A DNA stretch of 7,456 bases from Gammaproteobacteria bacterium (GTDB taxonomy: Bacteria > Pseudomonadota > Gammaproteobacteria > Pseudomonadales > Azotimanducaceae): assembly GCA_002712135.1 (NCBI GenBank), contig PASO01000007.1:8623-16078 (forward strand), given 5' to 3'. The notes beneath the pieces are model-generated. The model had not been told where the DNA came from, searched no databases, and saw only the letters and a list, made by a program, of their open reading frames with translations. This document shows positions 1-6,729 of the stretch, one piece after another. The translations under genes were made by a program, and so were the position numbers. Numbering within the stretch: the first letter of the stretch is position 1; each line of letters starts with the position of its first letter.

Positions 1-335
1 AATTCCGGAAGCCACTTCGATATGGGTTCATCCAGCAGAAATTCACCATCCTCAAACAGTGAAAGCAGTACCACCGCCGTCATCGGTTTGGTCTGAGAAT
101 ACAGCCGAAATAGGGTGTCCATCGAGATCGCAGCCGGTCGTTCCACGTCGAGTGAGCCACTGACGTGAGAGTGCACAACCTTACCCTGACGCGCAATGAT
201 AGTCGCCGCACCAGGCAGCCTCCCGGAACTGACTTCATTATCTATCAAGCTACCGATCTTATTTATACGCTCCGGCATGAAGCCCATCTCAGCCGGATCT
301 CCTATAGGTAGCTCTTGTCTTTTTTTTCCAACCAT
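1..335 (-). CDS. Serine hydrolase, class C beta-lactamase/esterase family (N-terminal part, cut by window edge)
   Basis: The visible 111 residues are the N-terminal part of a serine beta-lactamase-like hydrolase. An early segment reading D-P-A-E-M-G-F-M-P-E-R (residues 13-23) is typical of this family's start. It is followed by the small beta-strand region around 43-60 (P-G-A-A-T-I-I-A-R-Q-G-K-V) and by the nucleophile motif SxxK at Ser80-Gln-Thr-Lys83. The segment D-E-P-I-S-K-W-L-P (102-110) after it is also typical. Family members hydrolyse beta-lactams, esters or D-amino-acid peptides; the substrate here cannot be told. No signal peptide is seen, so it is probably cytoplasmic and more likely an esterase-type enzyme than a secreted beta-lactamase. 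I chose the ATG at 335 because an in-frame TGA lies just upstream and a G-rich ribosome site (GGTGGGGA) precedes it. It follows ytoQ by 91 bases on the same strand. The KTG and Tyr motifs lie outside the window. Confidence 0.88.
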   Translation of the reverse strand, partial: MVGKKRQELPIGDPAEMGFMPERINKIGSLIDNEVSSGRLPGAATIIARQGKVVHSHVSGSLDVERPAAISMDTLFRLYSQTKPMTAVVLLSLFEDGEFLLDEPISKWLPE

Positions 336-426
336 CTTTCGCAATCCCCACCATCAATCGTTGACGCAGAATACCACCAGCGCCGAACGACGCAAATTAG
401 CGCTTCTTTAGCCAACTTCTGTGCTG

Positions 427-864
427 CTATTCCTGACTGATGACGTAGTTGAGGATTTCAACAACCTGCTGCGGACTCTTTGCCCACGCCATGGCCGCAC
501 CATCAACTTCCTTTAGCGCGTGAACGATACCTTCATCGTGGAGGGTAATGTAGGGTTTCCCAATCGCGGCGCAGTAGCCAGCATCGAAGGCGGCATTCCA
601 TTGTTTATACTTGTCACCGAAGCGAATAACAGCGACGTCGCACTTATCAATCATCGTGCGGATTCGAATACCGTTCACCTTAGATGACTTGTGGTCACGC
701 CAGAAGTTGTCGCTTTCCTCCCCCAATAAGTCACCGGCCGAATCACTAGCCTCATGATTGGTCACCGCCGATAAAAACGTCACGGGCAAAGCCGATGCGC
801 CACTAATAATTTGTTGGCGCCAATCCGTATGAATTTCGCCCGATAAATAAACCTGCCAATGCAT
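427..864 (-). CDS. ytoQ: YtoQ family protein
   Basis: This 145-residue protein matches the YtoQ family in length and in its N-terminal signature (V5-Y-L-S-G-E-I-H-T-D-W15). It also has the expected central region with D-V-A-V-I-R-F-G-D-K-Y-K-Q-W-N-A-A-F-D-A-G-Y and a C-terminal G-K-P-Y-I-T-L-H segment. The fold is thought to resemble nucleoside 2-deoxyribosyltransferases, with a Rossmann-like core. The true reaction of YtoQ is not known to me, so no substrate is assigned. It has no signal peptide or membrane segment and should be cytoplasmic. A good ribosome site (AAAGGAAC) lies about 6 bases before the ATG. It lies 44 bases after the PhyH gene ending at 909 and is probably co-transcribed with it. 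A nucleotide- or glycoside-bond role would fit the neighbouring sugar kinase, but that is inference. Confidence 0.9.
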   Translation of the reverse strand: MHWQVYLSGEIHTDWRQQIISGASALPVTFLSAVTNHEASDSAGDLLGEESDNFWRDHKSSKVNGIRIRTMIDKCDVAVIRFGDKYKQWNAAFDAGYCAAIGKPYITLHDEGIVHALKEVDGAAMAWAKSPQQVVEILNYVISQE

Positions 865-908
865 GTTAGTTCCTTTGTTAGCTATCCTTTTGATTTTTCC
901 TGCTGGGG

Positions 909-1832
909 TTAAGCGAAGCGATCAGTGCCTGCCTGCATGAACCAGGCGTATTCCTTGCGCCTTTTGTTCTCGGCGTGGAAAGGATAGGGATGATCAAGCG
1001 CCAGTACTTTCCTTAACTCGGGATACCGTTCGAGCTGACCTGGCGCGAGATCCGCTTCACGCCATTCGTGCAATGGCCGCATGTACGTACGCATCCAACT
1101 CTGCACCAGAGTAATCCGGAGTCCAGGATTCTTTCGGGGGTAGGAACCATGCCAGGTAAAGCCGTTCCATACGGCAATCGACCCCGCCTCACCCTCTAGC
1201 GTCACGCAAGTCGGTTGTGCATCTCCAGGGGTTGCTTCCCCTGGTGAAGGTGCCCGGGCCATCCTGTGACTGCCAGGCGAGAGGATGGTTGGGCCATCGT
1301 CTGCGCTGGAATAGTCTGTACAAAGAATCGATACATTACACTCATGGCAGATATCGCCCCCACCGGGGACCCCGTGAACGTCGCTATGCAGCTTGCCCTC
1401 CAGTTTGTCTGGCACCGGCCGATCCATCTCACCAGGTGTCGGCCCTCGCGTAATATAGGTATGACCACCAAGGATTGCCCGCTGACCCAAGAGCCAACGC
1501 GCCATGGCGAGCCCGGCCGGCTGTAGCGCTGCCTCAGCGAATATGTCATCTTCCGGCATTAACTCCCAACTCTCTCGCATTACTTCTGACGGGATTTGTT
1601 CAGTTCGGGTTTCCCAGTCTGAAAGATCCACACCACCGCGACGCTCAACGGTATGGAGTATGGCGTCACGCAGACGCCCAACCCACGCTTTCGTGATCCC
1701 TGACTTGGATGGCGGGATTACCGTAAAACCGTAGGCCTCGAGTTCCACAACGTGTTCCGAGAGATCGAGCCGCTTAATCTCCTCGATCAATGGATCGAGA
1801 AATGGCTGTGTACCCTTGCCGGAAATGTCCAT
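909..1832 (-). CDS. Phytanoyl-CoA dioxygenase (PhyH) family oxygenase
   Basis: This 307-residue protein is a non-haem Fe(II)/2-oxoglutarate-dependent oxygenase of the PhyH superfamily. The iron-binding triad is visible: His149-x-Asp151 in K-L-H-S-D-V-H-G and the distal His228 in T-W-H-G-S-Y. Arg239, 11 residues on (N-P-G-L-R-I-T), is the likely 2-oxoglutarate carboxylate ligand. The core double-stranded beta-helix also shows the typical S-P-G-S-H turn. Such enzymes hydroxylate or otherwise oxidise a small substrate while decarboxylating 2-oxoglutarate; the substrate here is unknown. I placed the start at the ATG at 1832 rather than one 11 codons upstream because AGGAG sits 7 bases before it, while the longer start would put that site inside the gene. 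It follows the selenoprotein gene by 60 bases. It shares the T-W-H-G-S-Y and P-G-L-R segments with the PhyH protein at 4055-4903, so the two are paralogues. Confidence 0.9.
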   Translation of the reverse strand: MDISGKGTQPFLDPLIEEIKRLDLSEHVVELEAYGFTVIPPSKSGITKAWVGRLRDAILHTVERRGGVDLSDWETRTEQIPSEVMRESWELMPEDDIFAEAALQPAGLAMARWLLGQRAILGGHTYITRGPTPGEMDRPVPDKLEGKLHSDVHGVPGGGDICHECNVSILCTDYSSADDGPTILSPGSHRMARAPSPGEATPGDAQPTCVTLEGEAGSIAVWNGFTWHGSYPRKNPGLRITLVQSWMRTYMRPLHEWREADLAPGQLERYPELRKVLALDHPYPFHAENKRRKEYAWFMQAGTDRFA

Positions 1833-1839
1833 GGGCTCT

Positions 1840-1844
1840 CTCCT
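1840..1844 (-). promoter_or_regulatory. Ribosome binding site deciding the PhyH start
   Basis: AGGAG on the minus strand lies 7 bases upstream of the ATG at 1832. It supports that start over the upstream in-frame ATG at 1865. Confidence 0.7.
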
Positions 1845-1892
1845 ATAGTTGCTGCACGATCCCATAATTAGATCATCCAGTTTTTACCGCAG

Positions 1893-3053
1893 CTAATGGC
1901 GTGATCCTGGCGCCAGCATATACCACTCCATAGGAGGCGCTCCCTCTTCTTTCATTTTTTGGCTAACTTCGAAAATCAACTTACCGGCCTCGGTCTTTTC
2001 ATAAAACCAGCGCTCGGCACCCCAGGCCTCAAAATCACTATCGGTGATCTCGAATACGAGCTCCTCGTAATAGGTGCGAATGTCATGCGCGACAAACATC
2101 AGGGGGCCGTCAAAGCCGTGCTGATCCCAGGGTTCACCATCGGCTATCCTGACAAACTTCTCCAGTGCCGACGGTATCTCATCGGCGGTGACCACTCGAC
2201 CGACGGATGTTCGACCATTTACTGCGATCGCACGATCATAAGCTGAGCGCAACGCCTTCGCCTCATCGACCGCCGGATGTAAATCAGGATTGAAACGGGG
2301 TGGCAGCAAACACACTAATGGCTCACTATCCTTGCCTTGGATGGACTCGGGAAAATCCTCCAGCACCGGGCCCTCGGGTCGCTCCAGCAGGGCGAATGCG
2401 GCACGCAGTACGTCACGCTGAAACTTAGCATCACGGGGTTTCCCCAGCGGTAGACCCAATGGAAACTCGGCATACAGTGAGCGAGGCGTCTTCATCTTCT
2501 CTGCAATGAATCGCATCGGGGTAATCACAACCGTGGACAATCCTGCCGCTTCAAAAACATGTGCAAGCGTACTCACAGTACGCGGACAAAGGGGTCAGAC
2601 TGGGGTCAGCAATACTACATCGACTTCATCTTTGAGCATCTGCGCAGCGCAAGCAGGGCCTGTATCTAGCCGCAGTTCAGATACCGAGTCGGACTGATTT
2701 CCCGCAAAGGCATAGTGGTTGCTCGCCACGCTGCCAATCACACTCTCGGCAGCAAGTTCCTCCAGGCGATCTATCGGATAAACCACATTAATATCGGCAT
2801 GGAATCCCGAGCGATCAAAATTCGGGCTCACGTGACCAAGCTCAAGATCACGCGCGTCACTCGGAAGGGTCTCAAAGTGAAAATCCTGAAGCTGCCAGTT
2901 GGAGACACCACCTTTGCGCGACAACGCGGCAGTGGTCACGATAGCAACGCGTGCTTCCTGCAATGGGGGTGGCTCGGTAAATGCGGGATCGTCAAAGGAC
3001 GGTACCGGCATTTTCATCACAGTATCTTTCATCAGTTGGTCGTTATCAGGCAT
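1893..3053 (-). CDS. GrdB/PrdB-family selenoprotein with in-frame UGA (UxxC motif)
   Basis: Read through one in-frame TGA, this gene encodes 386 residues of the glycine/sarcosine/betaine/D-proline reductase selenoprotein B family. Family features are V-A-I-V-T-T-A (36-42), F-D-R-S-G-F-H-A-D-I-N-V-V-Y-P-I-D-R-L (79-97), V-I-G-S-V-A (105-110), then D-V-V-L-L-T-P-V followed by U153-P-L-C156. After this come S-T-L-A-H-V-F-E-A-A-G-L and a region with F-P-L-G-L-P-L-G-K-P. A C-terminal extension of over 100 residues, with no domain I can name, follows. The UxxC pair should be a selenol/thiol redox centre. A read-through frame shift is not needed, since both halves share the register. The start has GGAGG 7 bases upstream. 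Classical relatives work with GrdA/GrdC or PrdA in anaerobes; none is present here, so the reaction is unknown. The protein is probably cytoplasmic. The alternative, a gene broken by a nonsense mutation, is disfavoured by the conserved second half and the hairpin after the TGA. Confidence 0.88.
2562..2588 (-). promoter_or_regulatory. Putative bacterial SECIS element
   Basis: On the minus strand a perfect 6-bp stem (GCGTAC at 2583-2578 with GTACGC at 2572-2567) closes the five-base loop TGTGA. A further T-A pair could reduce the loop to GTG. Below a 2x2 internal loop, TGT (2588-2586) can pair with GCA (2564-2562), one pair being G-U. The apical loop begins 17 bases after the UGA and has a G in its first two positions. 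These agree with published descriptions of bacterial SECIS elements, which bind SelB within the coding region. The hairpin is small, so the call rests on position plus codon context. I folded it by eye, with no energy calculation. Confidence 0.75.
2595..2597 (-). other. Recoded UGA codon, predicted selenocysteine 153
   Basis: The TGA sits exactly between T-P-V and P-L-C, where I recall Cys in CxxC-containing relatives of this family. Flanking codons on both sides continue a conserved alignment without gap or shift. An internal GTG at 2576-2574 makes gene finders start a false second gene there. Confidence 0.88.
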
Positions 3054-3060
3054 CCAAAAC

Positions 3061-3065
3061 CCTCC
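3061..3065 (-). promoter_or_regulatory. Ribosome binding site of the selenoprotein gene
   Basis: A strong GGAGG on the minus strand lies 7 bases before the ATG at 3053 and fixes that start. Confidence 0.75.
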
Positions 3066-3079
3066 ATTAGCCGCGTCGG

Positions 3080-3108
3080 ATTATGCAAATAGCGGTCCAG
3101 ATAGTAAA
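3080..3108 (-). promoter_or_regulatory. Candidate sigma70 promoter for the selenoprotein gene
   Basis: On the minus strand a -35-like TTTACT (3108-3103, four of six matches) and a -10-like CATAAT (3085-3080, five of six) are separated by 17 bases. Transcription would begin near 3073, leaving a leader of about 20 bases that contains GGAGG. It lies in the 168-base gap after the kinase gene, by far the largest gap within the minus-strand run between 6524 and 427. It would let the selenoprotein, PhyH and ytoQ genes be expressed separately from the upstream genes. This is a motif match only. Confidence 0.45.
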
Positions 3109-3150
3109 GCCTGCTCGGCAGCGTCCCGGCATCTCGACGCCCTTACCTGC

Positions 3151-3163
3151 CAGGGGACCCCTG
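3151..3163. repeat. Short perfect palindrome in the kinase-selenoprotein gap
   Basis: CAGGGG and CCCCTG flank a single central base, giving a 13-base palindrome. The one-base centre makes a compact hairpin unlikely unless inner pairs open. A dimeric regulator site upstream of the candidate promoter is possible but unproven. Otherwise the gap 3054-3221 shows no convincing small gene. Confidence 0.35.
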
Positions 3164-3221
3164 AGCAGTGCGGTGGGGCCTTCAACCCGCGCTGATCGTG
3201 CACAACCTGACACAAACCTGA

Positions 3222-4028
3222 TTAACTCGCCCCTCGGCGCTGTATGATCCGACTGGCTGCGAGACAACCGTCGAAAAGCGCCGCATTGATATCATCCGAG
3301 GTACACCAGGTACTGAGAAAATGTGCGGCAAAACAATCACCTGCACCAGTGGTATCCACCACCTCAGGCACAACCACCGCGGGTTGCTGGTACGTGTTTC
3401 CATCCTTGATGGCCATGGCGCCCTGCTCCGCAAGAGTAATCAAAAACATCCCGGCGTAATCCTTAGCCAGTGTCTGTAAATAATCTCGCAGGGAATCCTC
3501 GTGGGGCGCGACACCAAAGATGCACACATCCGCGAAGTCTCTATCAGCCGTCACCTGATCTATATGAGATACGGGTGTACCGGATATATCCGCGAAGTCC
3601 ACAACACGCCTGCCTCGGGTCGGCACACGCACTAGGCGCTCAAACACCGGGGAAATTTCATGGTAACGCGTCAGCACCACAAGGTCGGCTTCCTCAATGA
3701 TCTGTCGTTGTGACTCGGACACTTCCCAATCCAGCAATCCACCAGGATCATAGCTGTGAAAAAAACGCTCGCCACTATCATCGAGCCGAATACCAATAAA
3801 GGGGGTTCTTACAGCTGGCGCCAGATCATGTTTGATACGGAACTCATCCAACTTGCTATCAAAAGCAGCTCGATCTTTGTCGGCAACTACAGAGAGCAGG
3901 TGAACTTCTGCATCCGGGAAAGCCGCAGCCGCATGCAAGGCAAAGTTAAAAGTGATGCCACCGAGACGTGGTTTTGCCTCGCCGTCGTAATGATCGAGGC
4001 AACATTCTCCTGCGGCAACTATTTTCAT
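3222..4028 (-). CDS. PfkB family carbohydrate kinase, FrlD-like
   Basis: This 268-residue protein is an ATP-dependent sugar kinase of the PfkB/ribokinase family. The N terminus (M-K-I-V-A-A-G-E-C-C-L-D) and the G23-G24-containing segment (L-G-G-I-T-F-N-F-A) form the substrate side. The second PfkB signature, D225-T-T-G-A-G-D231, holds the anion hole and the catalytic base Asp231. The overall shortness, the V-V-D-F-A-D region (142-147) and the end I-I-Q-R-R-G-A resemble fructoselysine 6-kinase (FrlD) more than ribokinase or fructokinase. The substrate is likely a sugar or sugar-amine conjugate, but this is by resemblance only. No FrlB-type deglycase is visible in the window. The start ATG at 4028 has only a weak ribosome site. 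It lies 26 bases after the preceding PhyH gene, so translation may be coupled to it. Confidence 0.88.
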   Translation of the reverse strand: MKIVAAGECCLDHYDGEAKPRLGGITFNFALHAAAAFPDAEVHLLSVVADKDRAAFDSKLDEFRIKHDLAPAVRTPFIGIRLDDSGERFFHSYDPGGLLDWEVSESQRQIIEEADLVVLTRYHEISPVFERLVRVPTRGRRVVDFADISGTPVSHIDQVTADRDFADVCIFGVAPHEDSLRDYLQTLAKDYAGMFLITLAEQGAMAIKDGNTYQQPAVVVPEVVDTTGAGDCFAAHFLSTWCTSDDINAALFDGCLAASRIIQRRGAS

Positions 4029-4054
4029 GGGGTTCGATAGGCCTAGTGTGTGAG

Positions 4055-4903
4055 TCAGATGTCGGCCAGACGCACCAACATCGTTTCATCTTCGCGCATG
4101 ATCATCCGCAGGTAGTCAGGATCACTGCTGGCTGCGTAAACCTCGTCCGAGATCTGCCCCTGGAAGTCGTGCCCTGGGAGGATATAGGGGCGACAGTGAA
4201 TTCCATGCATGCTGATGCGTAAACCAGGCGTTTCCTTTCGATAAGATCCATGCCAGGTGCAACCCTGAAAGATGACCAGGGATCCGGCGGGGGCTTCGAC
4301 AGGAACAGCTCGGTCCATCGCCTCCTGCTCAGGAGGAAATCGTTGCTCCAGATGACTCCCGGGCACGTAGGAGAACGCGCCGTTTTCTCGAGTGTAGTCG
4401 GTCAACAGCCAATTCATGTTGGCGATATGAGGCGCGCGCCAGTTCCAGGGTGTTGGAATGCGACTCTGATCCGCATGCATGCCAGTACTCATCACCTTCT
4501 CCCAGTCATCTGGGGTCTGCCACTTGATCCAGGCACTACTATTACTGAGCCGATGTGTCTCGCCAAGCAGATGAGACATCAGCGCCTTCTTCACCGGATG
4601 GGTTAACAACTGCTCAAATGCTGGGTCCTGATCCACCAGATGAGTGATTACAACGTGACCGATTTCGTTTGGGCGCCCGCCCAGAGATCGATCCAGGCCC
4701 CGGTTCAGATCAAAGTGGGCGCCGGTTCGCTGTTCCGCCACCGCCAATACGGTGTCTCGCAGATGCGTGAAGAATTCATCTGGCAGACCAAGAACGGATT
4801 GTGGTACTACCGTCAATCCATATTCGCCCAATTCCCGAGCATAGGTTTCAAGCCCGAGCCGGGTGAGTTTGGCAGGGTCTGCTTCCTGGGGAAGTTCGGC
4901 CAC
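4055..4903 (-). CDS. Phytanoyl-CoA dioxygenase (PhyH) family oxygenase, second copy
   Basis: This 282-residue protein is another Fe(II)/2-oxoglutarate oxygenase of the PhyH superfamily. The metal ligands are His143-x-Asp145 (G-M-H-A-D-Q-S) and His218 (T-W-H-G-S-Y). Arg229 in T-P-G-L-R-I-S is the likely 2-oxoglutarate ligand. Y-V-P-G-S-H (179-184) marks the core turn. N-terminal motifs such as E-Y-G-L-T-V-V-P (27-34) parallel E-A-Y-G-F-T-V-I-P in the PhyH protein at 909-1832, so the two are paralogues, though most of the sequence has diverged and their substrates may differ. The gene starts with GTG at 4903, because a TAG lies four codons upstream in frame and AGGT sits 7 bases before it. It follows the PhyH-HEAT gene by 16 bases and precedes the kinase by 26, so all three are very likely one operon. 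Confidence 0.9.
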   Translation of the reverse strand: MAELPQEADPAKLTRLGLETYARELGEYGLTVVPQSVLGLPDEFFTHLRDTVLAVAEQRTGAHFDLNRGLDRSLGGRPNEIGHVVITHLVDQDPAFEQLLTHPVKKALMSHLLGETHRLSNSSAWIKWQTPDDWEKVMSTGMHADQSRIPTPWNWRAPHIANMNWLLTDYTRENGAFSYVPGSHLEQRFPPEQEAMDRAVPVEAPAGSLVIFQGCTWHGSYRKETPGLRISMHGIHCRPYILPGHDFQGQISDEVYAASSDPDYLRMIMREDETMLVRLADI

Positions 4904-4919
4904 TAGAATTACCTAACTG

Positions 4920-6524
4920 TTATTGCCTCATTACCTTGGACGTCAAAACCCGGTCACCCGACTTAGTCGCAGGGTCCCATCGCGCTGACGTCAAATAGCG
5001 CAGAGCAAGCTGCACTGCTCTTGGATCATCTAGCCGCTGTAAGGCCTCGACCGTCCAGCCACGTACATGGTGATGCCAATGATCGAGGTTTCCATTAAGC
5101 CGATCAACAATCTCGTCCGTAGACGCTTTGGCACCCAGCCGGGAAATCGCAAAGGTCGCATTACGAACGACAATCGCATCTTCATCACTGAGCCCCTTCG
5201 TGAATGCATCAACAACACCTGCATCAAGTTTAGTCTGCTGTTGGGTAATGAGACCTAATGCCTCATAGGCCACGCGGCGCACACCCGTATCAGCACTCGC
5301 AGTCAGTGATCGGGTGGGCTCAATTGCGCTTGCTGCGGTTAGCCCCATGTCGCCAATCACATCAATAATTCTCACCTGCAGTTCTGGATTAGCATCATCG
5401 AGTCGAGACAACAAAGCGGGCAGCGCACGTTCCCCCGCCCGAACGATGCCGTAACCAGCGATTGATCTGACATCAGTGTCGTCAGAAAAGAATCGCTCAA
5501 ACAGCAAATCCAAACCAGATGAAGTCGAGCCCAGCTCGTACGCTGCACTGATCGCCTTCTTGTCGTCAGGGCCGTCAAGATTTTCAGTTAGGTCATCAAT
5601 CGACTGCTGCGACTTATTCGTATCGTTGGCGCCTAGGTGCCACGACCAGATATATTTCCAGATCGGTGTCTGGCAGTCGTCTTCTGGGCCATGCCATTCA
5701 GGAGAAGCATGATTCCAGGTTGGTCCTGTAGGTTCTTCTTTGCGGGCAAACAGAAACTTCACCATATGACGTTGCCGACCCGACACATTGGCACAATAGC
5801 GGCCGTGCACAGTATCGAAGTGTACGATCGAAATAGTTCCGGCGTTTCCATCCAGCGGAATCTTGGCTTCTTCCCAGGGTACAGACGCCTTTTTCATGGA
5901 AGCGATCAGGTCAGGATACTTCTCGTTCAATTCCAGCTCCGTTTCTTCATACCGCTTGAAACGCTCGGTACCACGAACCGCACTGGCGTCCATTTGTTTG
6001 GTTATCCCCTGGTAAATTTCAGCACGACGCGCGTCTGCCTCGTGCTTCAGATGATCGACTTCACGACGGGTCGTGTATTGACTGCGCGGCACGATACCCG
6101 TTGGCCCTGCCTCAACCGGTGTATCCTGCGGGTAATAAAGCAGCATCACGTAACGCGTTGGGTGATAACGTCGCAGCCCATCAACCGCGTAGTGGGAATG
6201 ACCGTCGCCGTCCTTGTGCAGCGCCTGGGCACCATCGGGATAGTTAACGTGATCATGCCGGTGAAAGTGTAGATAGTAGTCGGGCCCGAGGATCGAGGTT
6301 AACGCCCCAACCACCTTGGGCTCTTCAAGCATGTTCCTGAGTTCCGGCACACAGGGCAGCAAATTGTTATGGCCACGGGGTCCCGTTTCATCAAGCGGCT
6401 CCAGTTCCTCCCAATTGTGCTCGTGATACTCACGCGGCAGGTCTGACTGCAACTTCACATAGCCTTCAACGATGAAACGTTGCATGGCCTCATCGTCGAG
6501 TAGATATTTGTTACTGTCGTTCAC
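4920..6524 (-). CDS. PhyH-family dioxygenase fused to C-terminal HEAT-like repeats
   Basis: This 534-residue protein has two parts. Residues about 10-300 are a PhyH-type oxygenase with His103-x-Asp105 (A-L-H-K-D-G-D), distal His240 (D-T-V-H-G-R-Y) and a likely 2-oxoglutarate-binding Arg250 or Arg252. A charged, helical insertion at about 150-215 separates the two halves of the core. Residues about 322-515 are helical HEAT-like repeats, with recurring patterns such as V-R-S-I-A-G-Y-G-I, V-R-R-V-A-Y-E-A-L-G and V-R-N-A-T-F-A-I-S-R-L-G. These repeats usually mediate protein contact. The oxygenase part is only distantly like the other two PhyH proteins here. It begins with GTG at 6524, directly after an in-frame TAA, with a GAGAGA ribosome site. 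It is the first gene of the minus-strand run. The substrate is unknown; a scaffold or partner-binding role for the repeats is inference. Confidence 0.88.
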   Translation of the reverse strand: MNDSNKYLLDDEAMQRFIVEGYVKLQSDLPREYHEHNWEELEPLDETGPRGHNNLLPCVPELRNMLEEPKVVGALTSILGPDYYLHFHRHDHVNYPDGAQALHKDGDGHSHYAVDGLRRYHPTRYVMLLYYPQDTPVEAGPTGIVPRSQYTTRREVDHLKHEADARRAEIYQGITKQMDASAVRGTERFKRYEETELELNEKYPDLIASMKKASVPWEEAKIPLDGNAGTISIVHFDTVHGRYCANVSGRQRHMVKFLFARKEEPTGPTWNHASPEWHGPEDDCQTPIWKYIWSWHLGANDTNKSQQSIDDLTENLDGPDDKKAISAAYELGSTSSGLDLLFERFFSDDTDVRSIAGYGIVRAGERALPALLSRLDDANPELQVRIIDVIGDMGLTAASAIEPTRSLTASADTGVRRVAYEALGLITQQQTKLDAGVVDAFTKGLSDEDAIVVRNATFAISRLGAKASTDEIVDRLNGNLDHWHHHVRGWTVEALQRLDDPRAVQLALRYLTSARWDPATKSGDRVLTSKVMRQ

Positions 6525-6729
6525 TTATTATCTCTCATGACATTACGTGTCTAAATGATACTGCGCTTATACAAGGTTTTGATAAATAGATGTGTGTAAA
6601 TAGTATGCCGCCCCAAATGCGGTTGAGGAGAAAAATTTTCACGAATAGACTGCGGTTTTTATGTTACACCACAAATGACCTGGTGGCAGGTAACCAGCTA
6701 GCGATGTGTAATTTGAGACAAGCAATGAA
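6525..6729. other. Divergent intergenic region
   Basis: This 205-base, AT-richer region lies between the minus-strand operon and the plus-strand HAD gene and should hold promoters for both. Toward the minus strand a TATAAG (6571-6566) resembles a -10 box, but no well-spaced -35 partner is clear. Near 6678-6691 ACCTG and CAGGT flank a four-base loop, and CTGGT and ACCAG overlap it as a second possible pairing. This could be an operator or a leader hairpin of the HAD transcript. No convincing gene is seen here. Confidence 0.5.
6579..6606 (+). promoter_or_regulatory. Candidate promoter for the HAD phosphatase gene
   Basis: TTGATA (five of six matches to the -35 consensus) and TAGTAT (four of six to the -10) are spaced by 16 bases. 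The leader would be about 115 bases. A weaker alternative, TTGAGG at 6623 with TAGACT at 6646 spaced by 17, exists. Motif evidence only. Confidence 0.35.

Noticed and set aside
336..426. Promoter for the serine hydrolase (TTGCGT and TATTCT spaced by 16 on the minus strand)
   Set aside because: The -35 matches only three of six bases, so it is too weak to call; read-through from ytoQ is as likely.
1833..1865. Longer start for the PhyH gene at 1865
   Set aside because: It would place the AGGAG ribosome site inside the coding region, and the extra residues do not resemble a family N terminus.
1893..2576. A separate gene starting with GTG at 2576
   Set aside because: The GTG lies inside the SECIS loop, has no ribosome site, and the frame continues the upstream half of one conserved family across the TGA.
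1893..3053. Pseudogene broken by a nonsense mutation
   Set aside because: There is only one stop, it sits exactly at the redox-motif position, a SECIS-like hairpin follows, and the second half shows no other decay.
5637..6272. A 211-codon plus-strand frame inside the PhyH-HEAT gene
   Set aside because: It lies antisense to a gene with clear motifs, has no recognisable domain, and is best seen as a shadow frame.
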